Shown: piece after piece, positions 37,930 to 45,422 of the stretch
Numbering within the stretch: the first letter of the stretch is position 1
Layout of the letters: every line of letters starts with the position of its first letter
Assembly (NCBI GenBank): GCA_963746325.1
Contig: CAVVBC010000005.1
Span: 310,001-374,000, forward strand
DNA from: RPQJ01 sp963746325
Lineage (GTDB): Bacteria; Pseudomonadota; Gammaproteobacteria; Steroidobacterales; Steroidobacteraceae
Direction of reading: 5' to 3'
DNA length: 64,000 bases
The notes under the pieces: model-generated
What the model was told of the DNA's origin: nothing
What the model saw: only the letters and a program-made list of their open reading frames with translations
Databases searched by the model: none
Program-made: the position numbers and the translations under genes

Positions 37930-39138
37930 TCAGTCCGCGGCGACCCAGCGCTCGAGCATCGGTTGCACGCGCAACCCGGGCGGCACGCGCTCGGCGCCGA
38001 TGCGGCGATCCAGTTCCTCGTGCCAGTGGTAGATGCGCCGCTCCTGGTACGACAGGTAGATGCCCTTGAAGCCGCCCGTCTCCACCGACTCCTGGATGCG
38101 CGGCGCAAACTGCGTGTCTTCCTCGAGGATGCGCTCGAAATTGGACATGCGGGTCGGCCACAGTTCGTGGCCCTCGGCGCCGTCGGGTGCGAACCAGTGC
38201 ACGTCCACCGTCATGCTGCGCGCCGTCTTCGGCCAGAACGTGATGAACGGCGTGCCGGTCGCCGCCGGCGGCGTGATGAGGTTCGGGTAGAAGTTGTAGG
38301 ACGGGTTCTGGTTCAGGAAGATCTGCTCGGCCGTCGTCACCTCGGGCATGCCGACCGCGCCCGGGTCGCGCCATTCGGCGCGCCGATGCGGCGTGCACAT
38401 CATCGAGTTGCCGTGGGGCCACAGCAGGATGTGCGTGCCGCGCGAATCGAGGAAGCGGTCGACCGTCTGCGGGTGGATCGACTTGAGGTGATACGTCTCG
38501 AGGAAGGCGTCGAGCAGGATCTTGACGTTGCAGGCGATCTCGAAGCTCGAGCTCGCGATGTGGCGGATGCCGTCGAACGCCAGGTTCTCGAGGTGCTGCG
38601 GAATCGGGCCGAGCGACTCGAGCAGCGGCGGCGCCTGCGGGTCTTCATTGATGAAGACGAAGTTGCCGAGCTGCTCGCAGCGCACCTCGTTCAACGAAAA
38701 GCACGACGTGTCCATGTGCGGGAAATCGCGCTTCTCGCGCACGGCCGTGAGCCGTCCGGCCAGGTCGTAGGTCCAGCCGTGGTACCGGCAGAAGAAGCCC
38801 TTGGTCTCGCCCTGTTCCTTCTCGAGCAACGGCGCACCGCGGTGGCGGCAGGTGTTGTAGTAGGCCCGGATACGGCTTTCCTTGTCGCGCACGATGATGA
38901 TCGGCGCGCCGGTCTTGCGCCAGAGACGGTAGCTGCCGGGCCGCGGCAGTTCGTCGACGTGCAGGGCGTACAGCCAGGAACGCTTCCACAGGAACTGCTC
39001 TTCGAGCGCCAGGAAAGCCGGGTCCGTGTAGCGGCCACCGGGAATCAGGGGCAGTTCCGGGAAGCCGGGCGGCGGGCCCTCGCGCTCCTGCTCGTGCTTC
39101 ATTCCGGCATAGAGACTGCGTTCAGTTTCGATTCGCAT
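37930..39138 (-). CDS. Rieske non-haem iron oxygenase alpha subunit (quaternary-amine type proposed)
   Basis: An intact 402-residue oxygenase. The Rieske [2Fe-2S] ligands are CRHRGAP and CRYHGW near residues 95-120. The catalytic iron site is NVKILLDAFLETYHLKSIHP near 205-225. A Glu, not Asp, lies three residues before the first iron His (ETYH); this is the bridging position that is Glu in carnitine monooxygenase and other quaternary-amine Rieske enzymes. Such enzymes oxidise an N-methyl or C-N bond and need a separate reductase, not seen here. The start at 39138 (MRIETERSLYAG) is used; Met at 39102 is an alternative. First gene of the operon running to 32139. Confidence 0.88.
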   Translation of the reverse strand: MRIETERSLYAGMKHEQEREGPPPGFPELPLIPGGRYTDPAFLALEEQFLWKRSWLYALHVDELPRPGSYRLWRKTGAPIIIVRDKESRIRAYYNTCRHRGAPLLEKEQGETKGFFCRYHGWTYDLAGRLTAVREKRDFPHMDTSCFSLNEVRCEQLGNFVFINEDPQAPPLLESLGPIPQHLENLAFDGIRHIASSSFEIACNVKILLDAFLETYHLKSIHPQTVDRFLDSRGTHILLWPHGNSMMCTPHRRAEWRDPGAVGMPEVTTAEQIFLNQNPSYNFYPNLITPPAATGTPFITFWPKTARSMTVDVHWFAPDGAEGHELWPTRMSNFERILEEDTQFAPRIQESVETGGFKGIYLSYQERRIYHWHEELDRRIGAERVPPGLRVQPMLERWVAAD

Positions 39139-39377
39139 GGAAACCGTTTGTAGGACATGAAATTTGACGGAACCATGCGTAGACACCGCAGTCTGCCCGG
39201 GGCACCGCCCGCGCACACCGCCCGGGACGTGGCAGGGAGCCTTTTCTGCTGCGGCCCGCGCAACGGTGCGGTAGCGAACAGACGGCTGCGCCAGTGCGCG
39301 TAGCCTGAATCCCATCGACTCACAGCGCCGTTCGGGAAATTCCTCGCGACGGTCCGTCGACGAAAAGGAACTTCCAG

Positions 39378-39905
39378 ATGAACAAATCATTGATTACCGG
39401 CCTCGTGGTTGGCGGCATTGCAGTCACGGCAGCCGGCGCCTACGCCGGCTACCAGACCATGGACCAGGGCAGGTCGGCGAAGGTGCTGCAAGTTGAAGCG
39501 GTAACACGCACCGTCAAATCGCCACGACAGGTCTGTTCCGACGAGATCGTAACCAGCAAGGCAGACGTCAAGGACTCCAAGCGCGTGACGGGCGCCCTGC
39601 TCGGCGCCGTCGCAGGCGGCGTGCTCGGCAACCAGATCGGTCACGGCGATGCCCAGACCGTGGCCACCGTGGCCGGTGCCGCGGCGGGCGGTTACGCCGG
39701 CAGCAAGGTCCAGAAAAGCATGCAGGACGGCAATACGCAGCAGACCGTCGTGCAGCGCTGCCGCACGGTCTACGACTCGGCGCAGACGCCGGACGGCTAC
39801 GAGGTTCGCTACCGCCTCGGCGACCGCGAAGGAACCGTACGCATGGACCATGACCCCGGCGCCAGCATCCCGGTCGAGAACGGCGAACTGGTGCTGACCG
39901 ACTGA
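39378..39905 (+). CDS. Glycine-zipper 2TM (17 kDa surface-antigen-like) protein
   Basis: A 175-residue envelope protein. The N-terminal hydrophobic segment is ITGLVVGGIAVTAAGAYAG. The glycine zipper GALLGAVAGGVLGNQIG...VATVAGAAAGGYAG lies near residues 74-110. The C-terminal domain (VRYRLGDREGTVRMDHDPGA) is the usual partner of this zipper in outer-membrane lipoprotein-like proteins. ATG 39378 with AAGGAAC upstream. It heads a run of small envelope/stress genes. The 239 bp upstream hold no other gene and must contain divergent promoters for this gene and the Rieske operon. Confidence 0.87.
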   Translation: MNKSLITGLVVGGIAVTAAGAYAGYQTMDQGRSAKVLQVEAVTRTVKSPRQVCSDEIVTSKADVKDSKRVTGALLGAVAGGVLGNQIGHGDAQTVATVAGAAAGGYAGSKVQKSMQDGNTQQTVVQRCRTVYDSAQTPDGYEVRYRLGDREGTVRMDHDPGASIPVENGELVLTD

Positions 39906-39958
39906 TTCGTTCAAGGACTTGTTCGCTTGCTCGCAAGCAATCTCAAGAGGGACTAAAA

Positions 39959-40105
39959 ATGCTATGGACTATCGCTGTCATTCTGGCCGTGTTGTGGCTG
40001 CTGGGGCTCGTCAGCTCCTACACGATGGGAGGCTTTATCCACATCCTGATCGTGCTCGCCGTCATCGTCGTGCTGGTCAACGTGATCCAGGGGCGTCGTC
40101 TCTAG
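39959..40105 (+). CDS. 48-residue lmo0937-family membrane protein
   Basis: A very short gene starting at ATG 39959 (MLWTIAVILAVLWLLGLVSS) and ending at TAG 40103-40105. Two hydrophobic segments flank a TMGGFIHILIVLA turn, the pattern of the lmo0937 family often found beside stress or envelope genes. The ribosome site AAGAGGG lies 7 bp before the start. A small hairpin (GCTTGCTCGCAAGC) lies between it and the glycine-zipper gene. Function unknown. Confidence 0.75.
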   Translation: MLWTIAVILAVLWLLGLVSSYTMGGFIHILIVLAVIVVLVNVIQGRRL

Positions 40106-40203
40106 CCAGGGCCCGCCGGCGCGAGACTCGGTGCGGCAGCGCACGGACCGGCGTGCGGACACCGACTACGCTGCAGCCCTGGTACAGATATGGAGATCAA
40201 ATC

Positions 40204-40518
40204 ATGCAAGTCAGGACGACATTGATGGCTGCCGGCATCGCATTCACGCTGATTGCCGCCAGCGGCTGCGCAGTCACCCGCGGCCAGCAGACCGCGGGCG
40301 CCTACATCGACGACACCGCCATTACCGCGAGCGTCAAATCACGGATGCTGGAGAACGAGGATGTCGCGGGCACATCGATCACGGTCGAGACCCTGAACGG
40401 CACGGTCATGCTGTCAGGCTTTGCCAAGAGCGAGCAGGAAAAAGCCACTGCCGCAAGCATTGCCCGCAAGGTCGACGGCGTGAAGTCCGTCAAGAACGAG
40501 ATCACCGTGCGCAAATGA
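40204..40518 (+). CDS. BON-domain lipoprotein
   Basis: A 104-residue periplasmic lipoprotein with lipobox IAASGCAV, then one BON domain: IDDTAITASVKSRMLENEDV, VETLNGTVMLSGFAKSEQEK, VDGVKSVKNEITVRK. It resembles one half of OsmY-type proteins, thought to bind phospholipid and be induced by osmotic or envelope stress. ATG 40204. The gene is followed by a clear intrinsic terminator, closing the stress cluster. Confidence 0.9.
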   Translation: MQVRTTLMAAGIAFTLIAASGCAVTRGQQTAGAYIDDTAITASVKSRMLENEDVAGTSITVETLNGTVMLSGFAKSEQEKATAASIARKVDGVKSVKNEITVRK

Positions 40519-40562
40519 GTTGATGCGTTGCGTGCACTACACCCCCAGTCACGCGGCGCGGT

Positions 40563-40594
40563 CCGGGTTCGGCAGCGAACCCGGGCTTTCTCTT
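40563..40594 (+). terminator. Intrinsic terminator after the BON gene
   Basis: A 9-bp perfect stem (CCGGGTTCG / CGAACCCGG) with a GCAG loop, then GCTTTCTCTT. It lies 45 bp after the BON stop and just before the Crp/Fnr gene at 40605. Confidence 0.7.
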
Positions 40595-40604
40595 GTTCGC
40601 TGTC

Positions 40605-41363
40605 ATGTACGAGGCGCGCGCGTTGACGCAGCCTCGATACCGGACCACCCAGCGGGCCGTGGCAACCAACCGGTTGCTCGCCGGATTGCCTGCAGCGGAT
40701 CGAGGCCGCCTGCTGGACCGGGCATGCTGCATCGAGCTGGGGACGGACGATGTCCTGCACGAACCAGGCAAGCGAATTCGCGCTGTCTATTTCCCCACGG
40801 GCGGGTCGATCTCCCTCGTCGCCAGGCAGGACGGACACGACCAGCTGCAGGTGGGACTGATCGGTGACGAGGGAATGCTGGGTACTGCACTGGTACTCGG
40901 CGTCGGCAGGGCACCGACACTGGCGCGCGTACAGGATGCCGGGACGGCGTGGCAGGTCGGAGCAGCGTCCTTCATCGAGGAACTTGAGCTCAGCATCGCC
41001 CTCCGCGGGCGCCTGCAGCGTTACGTGCACGTCGTCATGTCCCAGGCGACGCAGACGGTCGCCTGCACGCGCTTCCACGTCGTCGAGGCGCGGCTCGCGC
41101 GCTGGTTGCTGATGACTCGCGACCGGGCACACTCGGACCAGTTCCATTCGACGCACGAGGCGCTGGCGTCGATCCTCGGGGTGCGTCGCGCCGGCGTCAC
41201 CAATGCAGCCGGAGCGCTGCAGCGACAGCGGCTCATCCGCTACAGCCGTGGCGAGATCACGGTCCTGGACCTGCGAGGCCTCGAAACCGCGGCCTGCGAT
41301 TGCTATCTGGCAAACTGCCGCACCTATTCACGAACGATGGCGCAGGCGCATCCTGTATTCTGA
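40605..41363 (+). CDS. Crp/Fnr-family regulator, first of a pair
   Basis: A 252-residue protein with an N-terminal cyclic-nucleotide-binding-like beta barrel (RAVYFPTGGSISLVA, VGLIGDEGMLG) and a C-terminal helix-turn-helix (STHEALASILGVRRAGVTNAAGALQ, then LIRYSRGEITVLD). It lacks the N-terminal cysteine set of Fnr and an obvious cAMP-binding RxS motif, so its signal is unknown. ATG 40605 follows the terminator by 10 bp. A paralogue follows 27 bp downstream with the same domain order and a similar tail (CDCYLANC here, CECYAVV there). Confidence 0.87.
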   Translation: MYEARALTQPRYRTTQRAVATNRLLAGLPAADRGRLLDRACCIELGTDDVLHEPGKRIRAVYFPTGGSISLVARQDGHDQLQVGLIGDEGMLGTALVLGVGRAPTLARVQDAGTAWQVGAASFIEELELSIALRGRLQRYVHVVMSQATQTVACTRFHVVEARLARWLLMTRDRAHSDQFHSTHEALASILGVRRAGVTNAAGALQRQRLIRYSRGEITVLDLRGLETAACDCYLANCRTYSRTMAQAHPVF

Positions 41364-41390
41364 AGGCCGACAGGGCAGAATAAGGCTACC

Positions 41391-42134
41391 GTGAAGGACG
41401 CCTCCGCATCGCCCAAGCAGCATGCCCCGGAGCAGAACTACCTGCTGGCTGCCCTGTCCCCGGCAGAACGGGAACGTGTCTTTCCGTACTTGCGCCTCGT
41501 CGCGATGCCACTCGGCAAGGTCCTGTACGAATCGGGCGACGAACTCAAGTTCGTCTATTTCCCGACCGACTCGATTGTATCGCTGCTGTACGTGCTCGAA
41601 AGCGGGGCATCGGCGGAGATCTCGGTCGTCGGCCACGAAGGCCTCATCGGCATCGCGCTGTTCATGGGCGGCGGCACGACACCCAGCCGGGCGATCGTGC
41701 AAAGCGCCGGTCACGCCTATCGGCTGGACGGGCAACGGCTGAAGGACGAGTTCCATCGCAGTGGTGGGCTGCAACTCCTGCTGTTGCGCTATACCCAGGC
41801 GCTCATCACGCAGATGGCGCAGACCGCGGTCTGCAACCGGCACCACACCGTCGACCAGCAACTGTGCCGCTGGCTGCTGCTGTCGCTGGATCGGCTGCAA
41901 TCCAACAAGCTGGTCATGACGCAGGAACTCATCGCCAACATGCTGGGCGTACGGCGCGAGGGCGTCACCGATGCCGCAGGCAAGCTGCAGAAGCTCGGCG
42001 TCATCAGTTACAGCCGCGGACAGATCACCGTGCTCAACCGGCCGGAGCTGGAGGCCCTCTCCTGCGAGTGCTATGCCGTGGTCAAGCGGGAAACCGACCG
42101 CATCGAAGCCCTGGTCAGCACGCGCGACCCTTGA
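41391..42134 (+). CDS. Crp/Fnr-family regulator, second of a pair
   Basis: A 247-residue paralogue of the previous gene, starting at GTG 41391. Barrel marks are FVYFPTDSIVSLLYVLESG and VGHEGLIGIALFMGG; the DNA-binding helix region is TQELIANMLGVRREGVTDAAGKLQ followed by VISYSRGQITVLN. No Fnr cysteines. Members near BON and lmo0937 genes often regulate general stress functions (inference). It probably arose by tandem duplication, but the two copies are clearly diverged. Confidence 0.87.
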   Translation: MKDASASPKQHAPEQNYLLAALSPAERERVFPYLRLVAMPLGKVLYESGDELKFVYFPTDSIVSLLYVLESGASAEISVVGHEGLIGIALFMGGGTTPSRAIVQSAGHAYRLDGQRLKDEFHRSGGLQLLLLRYTQALITQMAQTAVCNRHHTVDQQLCRWLLLSLDRLQSNKLVMTQELIANMLGVRREGVTDAAGKLQKLGVISYSRGQITVLNRPELEALSCECYAVVKRETDRIEALVSTRDP

Positions 42135-42191
42135 GTGGCGCGCAGCGGTTCGATACCGCCACGGCCTGGGCCCTGCGGCGAATGGCGCTGC

Positions 42192-42308
42192 TCAATCGCG
42201 GAAGACAGGGCTGAATGCATTGCCGTCGGCATGAATGACTTCATCACCACGCCCGTGAACCCGGCGCACCTGCCCGGCATTCTGCTGCAGTGGCTACGTC
42301 GCGGCTGA
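42192..42308 (+). pseudogene. C-terminal scrap of a response-regulator receiver domain
   Basis: The stretch AEDRAECIAVGMNDFITTPV (from GCG 42198) and on to a WLRRG end and TGA 42306-42308 matches the last third of REC domains from hybrid histidine kinases, normally ...MNDFxxKPV. The conserved Lys before Pro is Thr here. No phosphoacceptor Asp or any earlier part is found upstream; the previous gene ends at 42134. Its 3' end overlaps the end of the convergent barstar-like gene by 15 bp. A dead remnant, not a working gene. Confidence 0.6.
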
Positions 42309-42698
42309 GGCAGGCGGGCTACCGGATTCAACCAGGATTCGCATCGCGACGCCCCGCGGTTGCCAGACCTTCGCGGCATCGCCAAAGATGCCGAGCGCCG
42401 TATCGAGCACCTCGGGCGCGTGCCGGCGCAGGGCATCGACGTGGCGCAGTACGACGACACAGCCGCTCGCGCGACGCGCGCTGGCCAGGTCGACCAGGCA
42501 ATCGAAGAACGCGTCCCAGTTGTGGCCGAACCAGCTCGGAAACATGAGCGTGGCGGCGACCTGCTCCAGCAGCGCGGCCTTGTCGACACAGTCCTGCAGG
42601 TCGACCACGTAACAGGGCCAGTCCAGCGCAGAGGCCAGCAGCTCGATGCCGCGCACGTCGCCGTCGGTCAGTGCAACCTGCCGTATGAATTGATTCAT
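42294..42698 (-). CDS. Barstar-family ribonuclease inhibitor
   Basis: A 134-residue protein with the barstar core: CYVVDLQDCVDKAALLEQVA, then MFPSWFGHNWDAFFDCLVDLA, the most conserved stretch, which places Asp and Trp at the enzyme-binding face. The last 35 residues are an extension. ATG 42698 overlaps the stop of the upstream ribonuclease gene (ATGA), so inhibitor and enzyme are co-translated, the usual order for a barnase/barstar-type pair. Confidence 0.9.
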   Translation of the reverse strand: MNQFIRQVALTDGDVRGIELLASALDWPCYVVDLQDCVDKAALLEQVAATLMFPSWFGHNWDAFFDCLVDLASARRASGCVVVLRHVDALRRHAPEVLDTALGIFGDAAKVWQPRGVAMRILVESGSPPASAAT

Positions 42699-43126
42699 CG
42701 CGTCGCTGCCTCGATGCGCCGGAAGCTGCGGTAGTGGTCGTCGGTGTAGTGGAACTCGACGGGTGGGTCGCCGCCCGTGACGATGCGGCGCGCGCCGCGG
42801 TCGCTCGAGCCGGGCGTGATCACCGTGTACTCACGGTAATAGCCGCGCGGCTGCGGCGGCAACCGGCCCTCGCGATTCTGGAACACAGTGCCGTCCCGGT
42901 CGAATGGAAACGGCCCGCCCGCCGCGATCAGGCGCAGCGTGTCACGCGCCTCCCGGGGCAGGGCTGCGCCGTCTGCCTGCCACTGCGACGACTCGGCCGG
43001 GGCCGTCGTCTCCACTCCCGTCGTTTGCGCGCTGCGTGGCGTCTCGCGCGACAACCAGCCGCTGGCTGCCGCCACCGCCAGGGCCACGAGCAACGCGCTG
43101 CGCACCCACCGCCGTTCTGCACCCAC
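42695..43126 (-). CDS. Barnase/RNase Sa-family guanyl ribonuclease with a membrane anchor
   Basis: The C-terminal 80 residues form a microbial ribonuclease domain: LPREARDTLRLIAAGGPFPF, DGTVFQNREGRLP, YYREYTVITPGSSDRGARRI and the His-containing end YTDDHYRSF. The catalytic Glu (REYTV), Arg (ARRI) and His (DDHY) are in order. Before it lies one hydrophobic segment (ALLVALAVAAASGW) and a Ser/Thr-rich linker, so it is exported or anchored. GTG 43126 is my choice of start. The frame is open to 43252 through a 9-bp tandem repeat coding (FLS)4, which I consider less likely to be translated. The inhibitor gene follows with a 4-bp overlap. Confidence 0.85.
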   Translation of the reverse strand: MGAERRWVRSALLVALAVAAASGWLSRETPRSAQTTGVETTAPAESSQWQADGAALPREARDTLRLIAAGGPFPFDRDGTVFQNREGRLPPQPRGYYREYTVITPGSSDRGARRIVTGGDPPVEFHYTDDHYRSFRRIEAATR

Positions 43127-43197
43127 CGCCTGTTCTTCTGCATCTGCCGTCCGCTGCGTGCCAACCTCGAGCGCAGGGTACCGCGGCGACAGGACAG

Positions 43198-43233
43198 ACA
43201 GGAAGGACAGGAAGGACAGGAAGGACAGGAAGG
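43198..43233. repeat. Tandem repeat, four copies of ACAGGAAGG
   Basis: Four perfect 9-bp units directly upstream of the ribonuclease gene, preceded by the related GACAGGACAG. The unit length keeps the minus-strand frame open (Phe-Leu-Ser repeats). It may vary in copy number between strains. Confidence 0.85.
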
Positions 43234-43265
43234 ATACGACGCCGGGCGTCACCGGCGGTGCCGCC

Positions 43266-44183
43266 CTATTTGCGCATCAGGGTGCTCTTGCCGAACAGCG
43301 AGCCGATGAGATCGACCGCCACTTCTGCCGTGCGATTGCGGATATCGAACGCAGGATTCAGTTCGACGACGTCGAGCGACGCGAGCCTGCCCGTGTCGGC
43401 GATCATCTCCATGCAGAGCTGTGCCTCGCGGTAGGTCGGCCCGCCCGACACCGTGGTGCCGACGCCGGGCGCGATCACCGGGTCGAGGAAATCGACGTCG
43501 AGGCTGACGTGCAGGTGGGTGTCGTCGTCGACGCCAAAGAGCGCCTGCTCGAGCGTGTGCCGGATGCCCATCTCGTCGATGTAGCGCATGTCGAACACTT
43601 CGATCCCCACTTCGTGCACGAGGCGCTTCTCGCCTGCATCCACGCTGCGGATGCCGATCTGGCGCAGCTGTTCCGGCTGCATGGCCGGCACGTGACCACC
43701 GAGCGTGACCAGTTCGGGCGGGCCGTGCCCGCACAGGCAGGCGACCGGCATGCCGTGCACGTTGCCGCTCGGGGTGAGCACGTGCGTGTTGAAATCGGCG
43801 TGGGCATCGAACCACAGCACGCGCAACTTGCGGCCCGCTTGCCGGCAATGCTTCGCGACGGCGCTGATCGAACCGATGGCAAGGCTGTGGTCGCCGCCGA
43901 GCAGGATCGGCAAGCGCTGCAGGCCCAGCTCAACCAGCACGGCTTCGTGCACGAGCCGGTTCCAGGCCACCACTTCGGGCAGGTGGCGATAACCGTCGAC
44001 TGGCGGCTGCCAGGGATTCGGCGGGCCGGCCAGGTTGCCGCGATCGAGCACGGCGAGGCCCTGGCCTTCGAGCACGGCCTGCAGGTTCGCCACGCGCAGC
44101 GCTTCGGGGCCCATCGAGGCGCCACGCGCCCCGGCGCCCACGTCGGTTGGCGCGCCGATCAAGGCGACCACGGGCTCGTTCAT
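43266..44183 (-). CDS. rocF: Arginase
   Basis: A 305-residue arginase, which splits arginine into ornithine and urea. The ureohydrolase manganese motifs are complete: GGDHSLAIGS, WFDAHADFNT and SLDVDFLDP, plus SGNVHGMP and the C-terminal VELNPAFD. The start at 44183 (MNEPVVALIGAPTDVGAGARG) is standard for the family. The ornithine cyclodeaminase gene ends 10 bp upstream on the same strand, so the pair can take arginine to proline. The divergent AsnC/Lrp gene is a likely regulator. Confidence 0.93.
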   Translation of the reverse strand: MNEPVVALIGAPTDVGAGARGASMGPEALRVANLQAVLEGQGLAVLDRGNLAGPPNPWQPPVDGYRHLPEVVAWNRLVHEAVLVELGLQRLPILLGGDHSLAIGSISAVAKHCRQAGRKLRVLWFDAHADFNTHVLTPSGNVHGMPVACLCGHGPPELVTLGGHVPAMQPEQLRQIGIRSVDAGEKRLVHEVGIEVFDMRYIDEMGIRHTLEQALFGVDDDTHLHVSLDVDFLDPVIAPGVGTTVSGGPTYREAQLCMEMIADTGRLASLDVVELNPAFDIRNRTAEVAVDLIGSLFGKSTLMRK

Positions 44184-44193
44184 GGCAGGGCCC

Positions 44194-45264
44194 TCAAGCC
44201 AGCTTGCGCTTGCGCGCCCGGCCGCGCTGGGCCGAGAGCGTGCCGCCGTACAGATCCTTCGGATCGTCCAGGTCCGGCACCAGGTCGAGGTCGCGCCGGC
44301 CCAGGCGCTGTTGCGCGATGATGGAATACAGGAAGCGCAGGGCCGAGTAGTCCTCGAGCGCGAAACCCACGGAGTCGAACAGCGTGATGTCATGCGCGGA
44401 GCGCCGCGCCACGGCCTCGCCGCGCACCACCTGCGCCAGTTCGATCACCGGGAAGTCGGCCGGCATCTGCTGGATCTCGCCTTCGATCCGCGACTGCGGC
44501 TCGAACTCGACGACCACGCGCATGTCCGGCATGCGCAGCACGTCGCCGTGCAGTTCGGTCTTGCCCGGGCAATCGCCGCCGACGCCGTTGATGTGCATGC
44601 CCGGCGCGATCATCGGCGGAGTGAGGATGACGGCGTTGCGCTTGTCGGCCGTCACCGTCGTGACGATGTCCGCGCCCTTGCACGCCTCGGCGGTCGATGT
44701 CGTCCGGATCACCGTCAGGTCGGCGAGATCAGGCATGGCTTCGAGGTTGCGGACGAGCTTGGCGGTGGCTTGCGGGTCGACGTCGAACAGGCGCAACTCG
44801 CGGATGCCGCAGAGACGATGGAACGCGATGCGCCTGGAACTCGCTCTGCGCACCGTTGCCGATCAGGGCCATCACGCGGCTGTCGGGTCGCGCAAGCTTC
44901 TGCGCGGCCAGCGCCGAGGTCGCGGCCGTGCGCAGCGCGGTCGTCACCGTCAGCTCGGAGAGCAGCAGCGGGTAGCCGGTTCGACGTCGGCCAGCACGCC
45001 GAACGCCGTCACCGTGAGCAGACCTTGCGCAGTGTTCTTGGGATGACCGTTGACGTACTTGAACGAATAGAGCTTGCCGTCCGTCGCCGGCATCAGTTCG
45101 ATCACGCCCACCGGCGAGTGGCTCGCCAGCCGCGGCGACTTCTCGAACTCGGGCCAGCGGCGGTAGTCGGCTTCGATCTCCGCCGCGAGCCGGGCGATGA
45201 ACTCGGCCGGCCCGATGGCGTTGACGATGCGCTGGATGTCACTGACGCCGATGTAATCGACCAT
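44194..45264 (-). CDS. Ornithine cyclodeaminase (two compensating frameshifts)
   Basis: Converts ornithine to proline and ammonia with NAD; of the OCD/mu-crystallin family. Start at 45264 (MVDYIGVSDIQRIVNAIG), then LMPATDGKLYSFKYVNGHPKNT. The frame then breaks: LLLSELTVTTALRTAATSAL and the NAD-binding VMALIGNGAQSEFQA are in a second frame. IAFHRLCGIRELRLFDVDP to HINGVGGDCPGKTEL and the C-terminus are back in the first. A missing base near 44982-44986 (AA for AAA) and an extra base near 44829-44833 explain it; corrected length is 356 residues. First gene of the arginase operon. Confidence 0.87.
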
Positions 45265-45422
45265 GTCCGCACTCCCCTGCAGAAGCCGACGACGCGGCCA
45301 CGAAGTCGATGTTGAGGGGCGGCGGAGCCAACAGGAAGCCAGCAAACCTACACGATCTGGGCTAAAATATGTACACTTCGCCAATACAATTGATCTAATC
45401 GTCAACATAGCGAGACCAACCG
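45265..45422. promoter_or_regulatory. Divergent control region of the arginine-degradation genes and the AsnC/Lrp gene
   Basis: A 158-bp gap between divergent starts. Its right third (about 45355-45415) is strikingly AT-rich for this genome, with TAAAAT, TATGTACA and TTGATCTAATCGTCAA, the last an imperfect palindrome of the TTGA-N8-TCAA kind. It is likely to hold promoters in both directions and a binding site for the AsnC/Lrp protein. Confidence 0.45.

Noticed and set aside
43127..43252. Translation of the (FLS)4 repeat as the ribonuclease N-terminus
   Set aside because: The open frame exists but has no ribosome site, and a better start lies just before the hydrophobic anchor; left as an alternative.
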